In this document: positions 44,870-54,324 of the stretch, piece after piece
Numbering within the stretch: position 1 is the first letter of the stretch
How the letters are laid out: every line of letters starts with the position of its first letter
NCBI RefSeq assembly: GCF_002903165.1
Contig: NZ_PPSK01000016.1
Span: 1 to 64,000, forward strand
Length of the DNA: 64,000 bases
From: Halopseudomonas oceani
GTDB taxonomy: Bacteria > Pseudomonadota > Gammaproteobacteria > Pseudomonadales > Pseudomonadaceae
Direction: 5' to 3'
The notes under the pieces: model-generated
What the model was told of the DNA's origin: nothing
Databases searched by the model: none
What the model saw: only the letters and a program-made list of their open reading frames with translations
Translations under genes and position numbers: made by a program

Positions 44870-46141
44870 ATGAACAAGCGCATTGTGGTCACCGGCATGG
44901 GCGCGGTATCGCCGCTGGGAACAGGAGTGGAAGCGGTCTGGCAACGGCTGACGGCTTGTCAGTCCGGCATCCGCACGTTGCCCGAAGAGCTGATCGGTGA
45001 CCTGGCGGTTCGTATTGGCGGCCAGGTACCGAGCGTCGAGCAGGACCCGCAAGCCGGGTTCGACCCGGACTGCTACCTGCCGGCGAAAGAGCAGCGCAAG
45101 ATGGACCGCTTTATCCTGTTTGCCATCGCCGCTGCGCAGGAGGCACTGACCCAAGCGGGCTGGGCTCCGCAGGACAGCGAGGGGCAGGAGCGTACCGCCA
45201 CCATCATTGCTTCGGGCACTGGCGGCTTCCCGGCCATGGTCGAAGCGGTGCGCACTACCGACAGCAAAGGTCCGCGCCGGCTGTCGCCGTTCACCATCCC
45301 GGCCTTTCTCTGCAACATGGCTGCCGGCCACATTTCCATTCTGCACGGCTTCAAGGGGCCGCTTGGCGCGCCGGTTACCGCCTGTGCAGCGGGCGTGCAG
45401 GCGATTGGTGATGCGGCGCGGATGATTCGCGCAGGCGAAGCCGATATTGCCATTGCCGGCGGCGCCGAGGCCTGCATTCACCGCGTCAGCCTCGGCGGCT
45501 TTGCAGCAGCGCGTGCGTTGTCCGGCAGCCACAGTGATGCGCCGGAAAAGGCCTCGCGGCCTTTTGATCAGGCGCGTGACGGTTTTGTCATGGGTGAGGG
45601 GGCAGGACTCTTGGTGATCGAGTCACTGGAGCATGCCTTGGCCCGCGGTGCGACGCCGCTGGCAGAGTTGGTGGGTTACGGCACCAGCGCCGACGCCTAT
45701 CACATGACCGCTGGACCGGAAGACGGCAGCGGCGCGCGCCGGGCCATGGAACAAGCGCTCAAACAGGCGGGCGTCACTCCGGAGCAAGTGCAGTACCTCA
45801 ATGCCCATGCCACCTCCACTCCAGTCGGTGATCTGGGGGAACTGGCGGCACTCAAAGCGTTGTTCGGTAACAGTGATGGCCCGGCCATCAGCTCGACCAA
45901 GTCGGCTACCGGCCATTTGCTGGGTGCGGCAGGCGGCATCGAGGCGGTGTTTACCGTGCTGTCGCTGCGCGACCAGTTGGCGCCTGCAACGCTGAATCTC
46001 GACAACCCCGATGAGGCGGCGGCGGGCCTGGATCTGGTACGCGGCGGTGCACGGCCAATGGCTATCGAGTACGCACTGTCGAACGGGTTTGGGTTTGGCG
46101 GGGTGAATGCCAGCGTGCTGTTTAAGCGTTGGGCGTCGTAG
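44870..46141 (+). CDS. fabF: Beta-ketoacyl-ACP synthase II (FabF type)
   Basis: A 423-residue thiolase-fold ketosynthase. Catalytic residues are C172 in APVTACAAGVQA, H313 in NAHATSTPVGD and H349 in SATGHLLGAAGG, matching the Cys-His-His triad of FabF. The reaction is decarboxylative condensation of acyl enzyme with malonyl-ACP. AAGGAG at 44853-44858 fixes the ATG at 44870 (MNKRIVVTGMGAVSPLG). The gene is not next to acpP, fabG or fabD as the housekeeping fabF is, and lies under apparent HxlR control, so I think it is an accessory copy used in a stress response or for a special acyl chain. The symbol denotes the family. Confidence 0.88.
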   Translation: MNKRIVVTGMGAVSPLGTGVEAVWQRLTACQSGIRTLPEELIGDLAVRIGGQVPSVEQDPQAGFDPDCYLPAKEQRKMDRFILFAIAAAQEALTQAGWAPQDSEGQERTATIIASGTGGFPAMVEAVRTTDSKGPRRLSPFTIPAFLCNMAAGHISILHGFKGPLGAPVTACAAGVQAIGDAARMIRAGEADIAIAGGAEACIHRVSLGGFAAARALSGSHSDAPEKASRPFDQARDGFVMGEGAGLLVIESLEHALARGATPLAELVGYGTSADAYHMTAGPEDGSGARRAMEQALKQAGVTPEQVQYLNAHATSTPVGDLGELAALKALFGNSDGPAISSTKSATGHLLGAAGGIEAVFTVLSLRDQLAPATLNLDNPDEAAAGLDLVRGGARPMAIEYALSNGFGFGGVNASVLFKRWAS

Positions 46142-46211
46142 ATACCGTCTTGGGGGACTCTGTGCTTGATTAGGTACAGGGGAGGGAGTGCAGAAGGGAA
46201 AAGCAGATGGC

Positions 46212-46237
46212 GCGGGCGGCGGCGTGGAGCCGCCCGC
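46212..46237. terminator. Bidirectional terminator hairpin between fabF-like and acyl-CoA dehydrogenase genes
   Basis: GCGGGCGGC (46212-46220) and GCCGCCCGC (46229-46237) form a perfect 9-bp GC stem with an 8-nt loop in the gap between two convergent genes. On the minus strand a TTTT run follows about 8 nt after the stem. Confidence 0.6.
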
Positions 46238-46270
46238 AACCTTTCCGATTTCAGGCCCTGAGGCCCAAAC

Positions 46271-48073
46271 TCAGAACCAGGCGTCTTGCATGTCGTAGGT
46301 CAGGCGGTTGCCGGTGCTCAGCAGGCTAGCCTGGCTGGCGAGGCTGGCCAGTTCCCAGTCCATGAAGTAGCGCGCGGCGTGCAGCTTGCCCTGGTAGAAG
46401 TCGGCCTCGCTGCCTTCTGCGCCAGCCTCCAGCGCGCGTTCGGCCACCAGTGCCTGACGCAGCCAGATCCAGCCGACAACCACGCGACCAAACAGGTCTA
46501 GGTAGGCGGTGGCATTGGCCAGACCCAGGTCGACGTCAGCTGCGACCTGTTGCAGCAGATCGCTGCTCACCTGATCCAGAATGCCAACCGCGTCGTTCAG
46601 CGCCGCGGCCATGCCAGCGCATTGTTTGCTGGTGCCGGCTTCGGCAATGCTGGCGCGCGCTGCGGCGAGGAACAGGCGGTAGCCCTTGCCGCCGCGTTGG
46701 CTCAGTTTGCGGCCCAGCAGGTCGAGCCCGTGGATGCCTTCGGTGCCTTCGTGGATCGGGTTCAGGCGGTTGTCGCGGTAGTACTGTTCCAGCGGATATT
46801 CGCGGATGTAACCGGAGCCACCGAGGATCTGGATGCCCAGATCGGAGGCGATCACGCCGTACTTGGAGGGGTAGGACTTGACCATCGGGATCAGCAGATC
46901 GAGCAGCTCGTTGGCGTCTTCACGCTCGGCTTCGGTCGGCGCGGTGTGCGAGTCCTCGAACAGGCTGCTGGCATACAGGCACAGGCTCAGGCTGCCTTCG
47001 GCGTAGACCTTCTGCTGCAGCAACATGCGGCGCACGTCAGCGTGCTGGACGATGCGCACCTGGGTAGACAACGGGTCCTTGCTGCCCGGCAGACGGCCCT
47101 GCGGGCGTTCGCGGGCGTAGTCGAGCGCGTGAATGTAGCTCTGATAGGCCAGCACGGAAGCGCCGAGGGCAACGCCGATACGGGCTTCGTTCATCATCTG
47201 GAACATATACGACAGGCCCTTGTTGGCCTCGCCGACCAGATAGCCGACCGCACCGTCCTGCTCACCGAAGCTCAGTACGGTGGAGGTGGTGTTGCGGTAA
47301 CCCATCTTGTGCAGCAGACCGGCCAGTGCGACGTCGTTGCGCGCGCCCAGGCTGCCGTCCTCGTTGACCAGCACCTTGGGTACCAGGAACAGGGAGATGC
47401 CCTTGACGCCAGCCGGTGCGCCTTCGATACGCGCCAGCACCATGTGCACGATGTTGTCGGTCAGCTCGTGGTCGCCGCCGGAGATGAACATCTTCTGGCC
47501 GAATACGCGGTAGCTGCCGTCTGCTGCCGGGCGTGCGGTGGTGCGGATGTCGCCGAGGGCAGAGCCTTGGCCCGGCTCGGTCAGGGCCATGGTGCCGCTG
47601 TAGCGGCCGTCCAGCATCGGCGGCAGGAAGCGCTCGCGCAGCGCATCGCTGGCGAAGCTCTTGACCAGGTTGGCGGAGCCGATGGTCAGGAAGGAGTAGC
47701 CGGAAGTGGAGATGTTGGCGGCGCTGAAATACGCAACGCAGCTGCGCAGGATGACTTCCGGCAGCTGCAGGCCGCCGTCTTCGGCGTCGTGGTGCGCGGC
47801 GTGGAAGCCGGCCTCGGCCAGTGCATTCCAGGCGGCTTTGGTTTCCGGAATCAGGGTGACCTTTTCACCGTCGAAGGTCGGCTCGTTGGCGTCGCCTTTC
47901 TGGTTGTGCGGGGCAAGAAATTCGGCAGCGATGCCGCGGGCGGTTTCCAGCGTGGCGTCGAAGACGGCGCGGTCGTGCTCGGCGTAGCGCGGACGTTGCA
48001 GTAGCGCCTCGGTGTCGAGCATTTCGTAGAGCTGGAAGTTCAGCTCGCGTTCGTTCAGCAGCTTGTCGGACAT
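46271..48073 (-). CDS. Acyl-CoA dehydrogenase (large, ~600-aa type)
   Basis: A 600-residue FAD-dependent acyl-CoA dehydrogenase from ATG 48073 (MSDKLLNERELNFQLYEML). An N-terminal extension, the ACAD N and middle domains (GTMALTEPGQGSALGDIRTTA; MFISGGDHELTDNIVHMVLARI) and the C-terminal domain (GVIASDLGIQILGGSGYIREYP, then RLNPIHEGTEGIHGLDLLGRK) are all present, plus a C-terminal extra helical domain. The Glu of NPIHEGTEG is the likely catalytic base. Such 590-600-residue enzymes act on medium/long-chain or aromatic acyl-CoAs in Pseudomonas. Chain length cannot be read from the sequence. A MalT-like regulator gene lies upstream on the same strand with a 116-bp gap. Confidence 0.92.
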   Translation of the reverse strand: MSDKLLNERELNFQLYEMLDTEALLQRPRYAEHDRAVFDATLETARGIAAEFLAPHNQKGDANEPTFDGEKVTLIPETKAAWNALAEAGFHAAHHDAEDGGLQLPEVILRSCVAYFSAANISTSGYSFLTIGSANLVKSFASDALRERFLPPMLDGRYSGTMALTEPGQGSALGDIRTTARPAADGSYRVFGQKMFISGGDHELTDNIVHMVLARIEGAPAGVKGISLFLVPKVLVNEDGSLGARNDVALAGLLHKMGYRNTTSTVLSFGEQDGAVGYLVGEANKGLSYMFQMMNEARIGVALGASVLAYQSYIHALDYARERPQGRLPGSKDPLSTQVRIVQHADVRRMLLQQKVYAEGSLSLCLYASSLFEDSHTAPTEAEREDANELLDLLIPMVKSYPSKYGVIASDLGIQILGGSGYIREYPLEQYYRDNRLNPIHEGTEGIHGLDLLGRKLSQRGGKGYRLFLAAARASIAEAGTSKQCAGMAAALNDAVGILDQVSSDLLQQVAADVDLGLANATAYLDLFGRVVVGWIWLRQALVAERALEAGAEGSEADFYQGKLHAARYFMDWELASLASQASLLSTGNRLTYDMQDAWF

Positions 48074-48189
48074 GATGGCCTCGTCGGCAGGGTGGATCAC
48101 AGGCAGACGTTGTAACAAGCCGGACGCGGGTTTGCGTCAAACCACGGGTGGATTTGCAGGTTGAATTTTGGGTGGAGACGGGTGGAGAT

Positions 48190-50820
48190 TCAGGTCAGCA
48201 AATTCAGTGTGCGGGCAATCTGAATGGCCTGCTGCCGCTCGGCGGCGCCGAGTTTGCGGAACAGGTTGTTGATGTGGGTCTTGACCGTGCTGAGGCTGAC
48301 GTTGAGACCGTTGGCAATCTGCTGATTACCCTGGCCGCGGGCGATCCGCTGCAGCACGTCCTGCTCACGTCGGGTCAAGGGGTCGATCAGGGTCTGCTGC
48401 GGATCGGCGTCAGCAAGCAGGGCCTGCAGTGGATGGAGCAGTTGCTTGCTGGTCGGTAGGTCGGGCAAGCCTTGCTGGCGACGGAAGGCAGGTGACAGCA
48501 ACTGACGCAGCTCGTTGCGCAGTTCCGTGCCTTCGTGCTGGAGCAATTGGCCCAGGCGGTGACCAAGGCTCAGCTGCAAAGCCTGCTCCAGCGCCAAATA
48601 CAGCTCGGCCTGCTGATGCCCGTTTCGGGCGATCCGAGCGTTGAGCAGATGCACCTGCAACGCGAGCAGTCGGTTGCCCTGTGCACTTGCCTGCTCCTGT
48701 AGTTGGTGGGCCAGCGCCTGCGCCGTTCGAGTCTCCCCCTGATGGCAGAGCACCCAGCCGCGGGCCAGGCGTTCTTCGTAGTGCAGTGCCTCGCCGTAGT
48801 GCTCTTCACACCAGCCCCATTCATCCAGCCACTGGGCAATGATGGGCTCGTCCTGCTGACGCACCGCCAGCCGTACCCGCCAGGCGCCGGCGATGCGATA
48901 GATACCGTACAAGCGGTATTGCCATGCCAGCCTGCGCGACTCATCCCAGAGCTTGATTGCCTGCTCGGGCTGACCCCAGGCGTCGTACAGACAGGCCTGA
49001 TGGTGCAATACCCAGGGCAGGGCTGCGCTGTGTACCACCTCCAGCGCGGCGGCCTCGGCCTGGGCCAACTGCTGGCGCGCTGCCTCAAATTTGCCTTGCT
49101 GCATCTGGACCAGCGCCTGGCCGATGTTGAGGAACAGGTCGTAGAAGGTGTTGGAGGTGGCTGCTGGGTCGTGCTGCAGCATGCTCACCAGGCGCTGGTC
49201 AGCCTGCAGGGTATCGCCGCGAGCAAGGTCGATCTGGGTCAGTAGCAGGTGCAGGTTGTGGGTGTAGCCGCGGAAGGCGAACTGGGTCAGTTGTTCCAGT
49301 GCTTCATGGGCCGCCTGCTCGGCGCAATCCAGGTCGCCGAGTGCCAGCAGGCAGCTAGCGCGGTTGTAGAGCAGCACAGCGCTGGCGGCGGTACGTTGGG
49401 GCCAGTGACGCATGCTGCTGTCAGTCAACCGCAGACCATGCCGGTAGTTGCCGCCCAGTACGGCGAGTCTGCTGCGCAAAAAGGCGATGGTCTGGAACAG
49501 CCGCTCGGGGCGGTCGGCGGGCACCTGCGCCTCACGCACCAGGCGTTGCAGGAGCAGCAGGCAGTGGCGCGCACGCTCGATATCATTGGTGGCGATTACG
49601 GTGCTCGCCTCGGTGATCGCCAGTGTCAGGTGATCGGTGTCACGGTCGGGCAAGTCCATCAGAAAGTCGACGATGGAGTCGACCTTGCCCTCGCGCAGCA
49701 GGTCAAAACTGTGCTGTTCGACCTCGGCCAGCAAGCGGTTGTAATCGCCGCCGCGCCCCAACTGGTAGACCGCCTCGCCATAGCAGCGATGCTGCAGCAG
49801 CCAGTCGGCGGCCTGCAGATGCAGGGCGCGCAGTGACGCTGAGTCGCAGCGTTGCAGGTGACGAAGGCAGGCGCTGCGCAGGGCGGGGTGGTAGCGGTGG
49901 GTCAGCAGGTCATCGGGGTTGGGCTGGATGAACAGGTCGTGGCGGCTGAGCCAGCGCAGGGTACGCTCAGGCTGTTCGTCCCCGCTCAGCTGCGCGGCCA
50001 GCTCGGGGTTGAACGCACTGACCACCGCAGTCTGCTGAAGAAAGTACTGCATTTTGGGCGGCAGACCTTGCAGCAGCGATTGGCTGAGGTAGTCGGCGAT
50101 ATATTCGCTGGCGTCTGCGTTGTCGGCGCGTGCTGCCAGCGCAAGCAGCACGCCGCTGATCCAACCTTCACTGCTGGTGCGCAGCTGGTAGATGCTGTCG
50201 TTATCCAGTATGGCGCCGCGTTTACTGGCCAGTTGTGCGATCTGGGTGTTGTCGAGCGACAGCTCACTGGTACCGATCAGCTGTAATTGCTGGTCCCTGC
50301 GCAGGTGCGCGATTTCCAGTTCGGGTAGCCCTTCGCTTGCCGCGACGATTCTTAGTTGGGGCGCGGCGAAGCCAATCAGTTCATTCAGCAGCCGTCGGGT
50401 GCCGGGCGAACGCAGCAGATGCAGGTCATCGAGAAACAGGGTGAAAGGCCGGGAACGGGCTTCGAGTGCATTGAACAACGCGGTGCCGAGTGTCTGCTCC
50501 TGTTCAGGGGACGACGGTAGCAGGCCGAACAGGGCAGCGAGATGCTGCAGAAACACCGCTGGCTGGTTGTCTGCGCTGCAGCATCGCAGCCAGCCCCAGT
50601 CTCCGTCCATGTTAACGGCGCAGGCTGCCATCAGTGTCGTCTTGCCGTAACCGAGGGGGCTGGTCAGCAGGGTCAGACGGCTGCCTGATGCGCTCAGGCA
50701 CCGGACCAGTGCATCGCGTTCAAGCATGGCTGCGGGTAACGGCGGCGGGCGCAGGCGTGCACGGTTGAGTGTGACCGCTGACACTGTTCCCACTTTGCCT
50801 GCTTGCTGCAGCTCTGTCAT
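48190..50820 (-). CDS. MalT-like LuxR-family regulator (STAND ATPase)
   Basis: An 876-residue signal-integrating activator from ATG 50820 (ATGs at 50832 and 50931 are alternatives). Walker A is SPLGYGKTT (about 54-62), Walker B lies in FTLFLDDLHLL, and a long TPR-like helical array occupies about residues 350-780. The C-terminal LuxR helix-turn-helix (LTRREQDVLQRIARG, VSLSTVKTHINNLFRKL) binds DNA. This is the MalT/AlkS architecture: the TPR region senses an inducer, the ATPase drives oligomerisation. Location upstream of an acyl-CoA dehydrogenase gene on the same strand suggests, but does not show, a fatty-acid or alkane-type inducer. Confidence 0.9.
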   Translation of the reverse strand: MTELQQAGKVGTVSAVTLNRARLRPPPLPAAMLERDALVRCLSASGSRLTLLTSPLGYGKTTLMAACAVNMDGDWGWLRCCSADNQPAVFLQHLAALFGLLPSSPEQEQTLGTALFNALEARSRPFTLFLDDLHLLRSPGTRRLLNELIGFAAPQLRIVAASEGLPELEIAHLRRDQQLQLIGTSELSLDNTQIAQLASKRGAILDNDSIYQLRTSSEGWISGVLLALAARADNADASEYIADYLSQSLLQGLPPKMQYFLQQTAVVSAFNPELAAQLSGDEQPERTLRWLSRHDLFIQPNPDDLLTHRYHPALRSACLRHLQRCDSASLRALHLQAADWLLQHRCYGEAVYQLGRGGDYNRLLAEVEQHSFDLLREGKVDSIVDFLMDLPDRDTDHLTLAITEASTVIATNDIERARHCLLLLQRLVREAQVPADRPERLFQTIAFLRSRLAVLGGNYRHGLRLTDSSMRHWPQRTAASAVLLYNRASCLLALGDLDCAEQAAHEALEQLTQFAFRGYTHNLHLLLTQIDLARGDTLQADQRLVSMLQHDPAATSNTFYDLFLNIGQALVQMQQGKFEAARQQLAQAEAAALEVVHSAALPWVLHHQACLYDAWGQPEQAIKLWDESRRLAWQYRLYGIYRIAGAWRVRLAVRQQDEPIIAQWLDEWGWCEEHYGEALHYEERLARGWVLCHQGETRTAQALAHQLQEQASAQGNRLLALQVHLLNARIARNGHQQAELYLALEQALQLSLGHRLGQLLQHEGTELRNELRQLLSPAFRRQQGLPDLPTSKQLLHPLQALLADADPQQTLIDPLTRREQDVLQRIARGQGNQQIANGLNVSLSTVKTHINNLFRKLGAAERQQAIQIARTLNLLT

Positions 50821-51049
50821 CGACCTGCCCATCACCTTTTGCAATGCGGCCATTATACGGCTGCAGGGCGTTGCGCATAGGGCTTGCGTCGGCTTTGGCC
50901 AGGGCGGCCTTGCGCCATTACTGATCAACACTATGCTCTAAAAAGAAAGGAAGCAGGTATTGGTTCTGACCTCCGCTAACAGTGCAGGCGCGGACGCAAG
51001 GGTGGGCGCAGGCTCGTCTTCGAGTCTTGGGCAATGAGGACGATGTGCA

Positions 51050-52897
51050 ATGGGAAAGCACGTGAGCAGCAATCTGAAAGACGCGCGCCACGACGCCGAG
51101 GTGCTCATTCAGCTGACGCGACCTTATTTGCTCGCTGAGTGGGATGCCGCGTTGGATGCGGTCGTTGGGCGAGATACCGTGGCGCGGATCAAGCAGGGCG
51201 CTGGGCTCGGTTTGCTGGTTTCACCGCTTTCTGCGCGGCGGCTTGACGAGCTGTTTATCCAGTTGGCGAAAGGGCAGGACAGGCGTCGTCAGCTGACCTT
51301 TCTGATCGGTGACCGTTGGGTGATGCTGTCGTTTGACGGGGCGCGTCCGGCGCCGGATCTGGTGCAGGTCTTCCTGCAGGATGTGACCCCCCTCAAGTTG
51401 GATGAGCGTGCCGAAGAGCAGGCTTCCCATCGGCTGCTGGCCGCGCTCCAGACAGCCTGTTCTGGCGTCTGGGAGTGGTGCCCGGATGATCACTTTGTCA
51501 CCCTGTGCGAACGTGCCGCTGACTGGCTCGGACTGGGGCCGCATGCTGCGGACCTGTCGCTTGAAGCCTGTCTGGAACGGATCCATCCCGATGACCGCCA
51601 GACGCTCGAACAAGCGGTCAAGGCAGGCCTGACTCCGCGCGCGAGTTTTGACGTGGAGGAAGTTGAGCTGCGTGTACGTGCGGCTGATGGTCACTATCGC
51701 TGGATCATTGTTGCGGCGGCCACCTTGCCGGCGATGGAAAAGGGGGAGTATGCGCGGGTCTGCGGCTGCATTCGAGATGTCACCCTCCATCGGCAACTGG
51801 AACAGTTGGACGTGCGCCAGCAGGAGTTGATGTCACTGGTTGCGGAGGTGCAGCAGGCCTTTTTGGTCGATCAAAGCCTGGTCGCCGCGTGTGACCGCCT
51901 GTTCGAGCCGCTGCTGGCGATCACTGACAGCCGGCTGGGCTTTATTGGCATTCTGCGTAACACCGAAGACGGTTCGCAGTATCTGGAGGTCCCCAGCATC
52001 TCCAATATCAGCTGGGATGACGCCAGTCGCGCCTGGTATGCCTCCCACCGGTACGAGGGGCAGTCCCTGCGCTTTCACTCGCTCAACAACTTGTTTGGCC
52101 ATGTTGTCACTCACAACACGGTGGTCTGCACCGACACGGTCAGTCGGCATCCGGCCAGCCGGGGCCAGCCGCATGGACATCCGGCGATCAATAACTTTCT
52201 GGGCATTCCGCTGCGCTTCAATGGCGAGGCTGTCGGGATGATCGCGGTTGGCAACCGTGATGGCGGATACAGCAAGGAGCAAATCGAGTTGCTGGCGCCG
52301 TTTGCGACTGTGTTGGGCACCATGATCCGCGCCCGCCAGCTGGAAGAGCAGCGCGCGCAGGCTGAGGCCGCGCTGCTGCGCGAGGCGACGCATGATGCCC
52401 TGACTGGACTGGCCAATCGCAAGTTGTTTTTCAGCATGGCCGACAGCCTGTTCGAGCAGGCGCTGCGCTATGGTCAGCGGGTCTCGCTGGCGGTCATGGA
52501 TATCGACTTTTTCAAGTCGGTAAACGACAAATACGGCCATCAGGCGGGAGATAAGGTTCTGCAGTTGTTTGCACAGACGCTATCCGATGCCGTGCGGCGC
52601 TCGGATGTGCATGCACGGGTAGGCGGGGAGGAGTTTGCGGTGCTGCTGACCCAGACGTCAGAAACAAATGCCCTCGATGTGCTGGAGCGATTTCGGCTGT
52701 CGCTGCAGGCGTCCTGCATCCAGCTCGACGACGACATCGAAATCGGCATTACCGTCAGCATCGGCTACTGCGACTTTTTTGATGGCCTGCACGATGTTGA
52801 TCACTGGTTCAACCTTGCGGATCGTGCACTCTACCTTGCCAAGGCGCAGGGGCGTAATCGTGTGGTGCGGTGGACGCCGGACCAGGCGGGCAGGTAA
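51050..52897 (+). CDS. Diguanylate cyclase with PAS and GAF sensor domains
   Basis: A 615-residue cytosolic protein with no membrane segment. An N-terminal helical domain (1-125) is followed by PAS (about 135-255, with the PAC-like YRWIIVAAATLP), GAF (about 270-430, FLGIPLRFNGEAVGMIAVGNRDGGY) and GGDEF (about 445-610). The active site GGEEF is at 525-529 and an allosteric inhibitory site RRSD at 516-519, five residues before it, so c-di-GMP synthesis with product feedback is expected. c-di-GMP controls LapD-type adhesin retention in Pseudomonas, so this enzyme may bear on the adhesin 24 kb away; that link is inference. The gene diverges from the MalT-like regulator. Confidence 0.93.
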   Translation: MGKHVSSNLKDARHDAEVLIQLTRPYLLAEWDAALDAVVGRDTVARIKQGAGLGLLVSPLSARRLDELFIQLAKGQDRRRQLTFLIGDRWVMLSFDGARPAPDLVQVFLQDVTPLKLDERAEEQASHRLLAALQTACSGVWEWCPDDHFVTLCERAADWLGLGPHAADLSLEACLERIHPDDRQTLEQAVKAGLTPRASFDVEEVELRVRAADGHYRWIIVAAATLPAMEKGEYARVCGCIRDVTLHRQLEQLDVRQQELMSLVAEVQQAFLVDQSLVAACDRLFEPLLAITDSRLGFIGILRNTEDGSQYLEVPSISNISWDDASRAWYASHRYEGQSLRFHSLNNLFGHVVTHNTVVCTDTVSRHPASRGQPHGHPAINNFLGIPLRFNGEAVGMIAVGNRDGGYSKEQIELLAPFATVLGTMIRARQLEEQRAQAEAALLREATHDALTGLANRKLFFSMADSLFEQALRYGQRVSLAVMDIDFFKSVNDKYGHQAGDKVLQLFAQTLSDAVRRSDVHARVGGEEFAVLLTQTSETNALDVLERFRLSLQASCIQLDDDIEIGITVSIGYCDFFDGLHDVDHWFNLADRALYLAKAQGRNRVVRWTPDQAGR

Positions 52898-52907
52898 TGC
52901 CCGCCTG
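52883..52907. terminator. Hairpin straddling the diguanylate cyclase stop codon
   Basis: CAGGCGGGCA (52883-52892) and TGCCCGCCTG (52898-52907) form a perfect 10-bp stem whose 5-nt loop contains the TAA stop (52895-52897). It lies between convergent genes. No T-run follows, so Rho-independent termination is uncertain; it may protect the 3' end. Confidence 0.55.
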
Positions 52908-52934
52908 AGCGGCGAATAGCCCGCAGCGGCGCTG

Positions 52935-54020
52935 CTATTCCAGTTCCTCGGCCTGCTGCTCCACTGCCTGCGCGTCGGCGGTCGGATTAAACTCTTCGAC
53001 AAATATCTGCCAAAAGGCAATAAACAGCGCCGCAATCAGCGGTCCAATAACAAAACCGTTTATGCCGAACAGGGCAAAGCCGCCGAGCGTTGACAGCAGG
53101 ACCAGATAGTCCGGCAGCTTGGTGTCGCGCCCCACCAACAGCGGGCGCAGCAGGTTATCGACCAGGCCGATGACGAGCGCGCCGAAGGCGATCAGGATGA
53201 TGCCTTGGGTCCAGTGCCCAATCGCCAACAGATAGATCGCGACGGGGCCCCAGATCAGGCTGGCACCGACTACCGGGATCAGCGACAGCATTGTCATCAC
53301 CACACCCCACAGCAGTGGACCGGGGATATCCAGTGCCCAGAAGATCAGTCCGCCGAGCGCGCCCTGGACTGCGGCGACCACCAGATTGCCTTTGACGGTG
53401 GCGCGGGTCACTTCGGCGAACTTGCCGAACAGCTGATATTCGCGTTCATCGCCCAGTGGCAAGGCGCGTACCAGCAGATTGACCAGCTCGGGACCATCGC
53501 GCAGCAGGAAGAATGCCAGGTAAATCATCAGTGCCAGGCTGGCGAAAAAGCTCAATGTTCCTTGGCCTAGCTGAACGGCATTCTGTGCCAGGAAACGGCT
53601 GGAAGTAACCGCTGCATCAGTGGCGAGCGACTTGATGCGGTCGAGGTCGATATTCAAGCGTCCAAACAGGCTCTCAACCATCGGGAAGCTGGTACGCAGT
53701 TTGTCCATGATCGCGGCCGGGTCCAACTTGCCGCTCTGCACCCGCTCGTACAGCGCGTGGCCTTCCTGCACAAACGAGGTGATGACAAATACCGCCGGCA
53801 GAATACACAGCGCCATGCAGACAGTCAGTGTGGCCAGTGCGGCCATGTTTTCGTGGCCGCCCCAGCGTTTGCTCAGGCGTATATGCAGGGGGTGGAACAG
53901 CAGGGCAATCACACATGCCCAGAACACTGCGCCGAAAAAGGGTTTGAGTAGATAGAGAAAGAGAAGGGTTACAACGATCAGCAACAATAGAAATGAACGC
54001 TGCTCAAGTTTTGCCTGCAT
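52935..54020 (-). CDS. AI-2E transporter family (PerM/UPF0118) membrane protein
   Basis: A 361-residue polytopic protein with about eight transmembrane helices: an N-terminal pair (SFLLLLIVVTLLFLYLLKPF, then a second helix), a soluble segment (about 85-150), and a C-terminal bundle with the family motif GALVIGLVDNLLRPLLVG followed by LSTLGGFALFGINGFVIGPL. The family includes TqsA/YdgG and proton antiporters; the name does not prove autoinducer transport. It ends in a charged tail. It stands alone between convergent and tandem neighbours. Confidence 0.9.
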   Translation of the reverse strand: MQAKLEQRSFLLLLIVVTLLFLYLLKPFFGAVFWACVIALLFHPLHIRLSKRWGGHENMAALATLTVCMALCILPAVFVITSFVQEGHALYERVQSGKLDPAAIMDKLRTSFPMVESLFGRLNIDLDRIKSLATDAAVTSSRFLAQNAVQLGQGTLSFFASLALMIYLAFFLLRDGPELVNLLVRALPLGDEREYQLFGKFAEVTRATVKGNLVVAAVQGALGGLIFWALDIPGPLLWGVVMTMLSLIPVVGASLIWGPVAIYLLAIGHWTQGIILIAFGALVIGLVDNLLRPLLVGRDTKLPDYLVLLSTLGGFALFGINGFVIGPLIAALFIAFWQIFVEEFNPTADAQAVEQQAEELE

Positions 54021-54324
54021 TGGCTCGGGCTCCTGCCATGGAAAACCCGATTTGAGCAGAAAACCCGGACGTTTACACCCTCCTGATAATCCAAATGGTG
54101 CTCAAGCTGCCCGTGCTAGTAGCATTATTAACGGATCTGCCAACTGCTGCGCTCATCAGAACCCTGATTGAAATCCAACATTGGCCGTGGTCGAGTTTGG
54201 CGCTAGCCGTTCGGAGTGCTGGGCATTGCCGGGTGTTAACGGCAAGACTTCGGCGGGGAAAATGTTGGTGACGATGCACTGTTAGCTAAATAGAGAGCCT
54301 GATTGATATGTCTTGTATTTCAAA
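54021..54324. other. Intergenic stretch upstream of the AI-2E family gene
   Basis: About 300 bp between the helicase stop and the AI-2E gene start, both on the minus strand. It is more AT-rich than its surroundings and should contain the AI-2E promoter. A 68-codon open frame here has no ribosome-binding site or family resemblance. I see nothing else. Confidence 0.45.

Noticed and set aside
46550-48004. A 484-codon plus-strand open frame opposite the acyl-CoA dehydrogenase
   Set aside because: The minus strand encodes a full-length, motif-complete acyl-CoA dehydrogenase; the plus frame is a high-GC shadow with low-complexity Gly/Ala/Val content.
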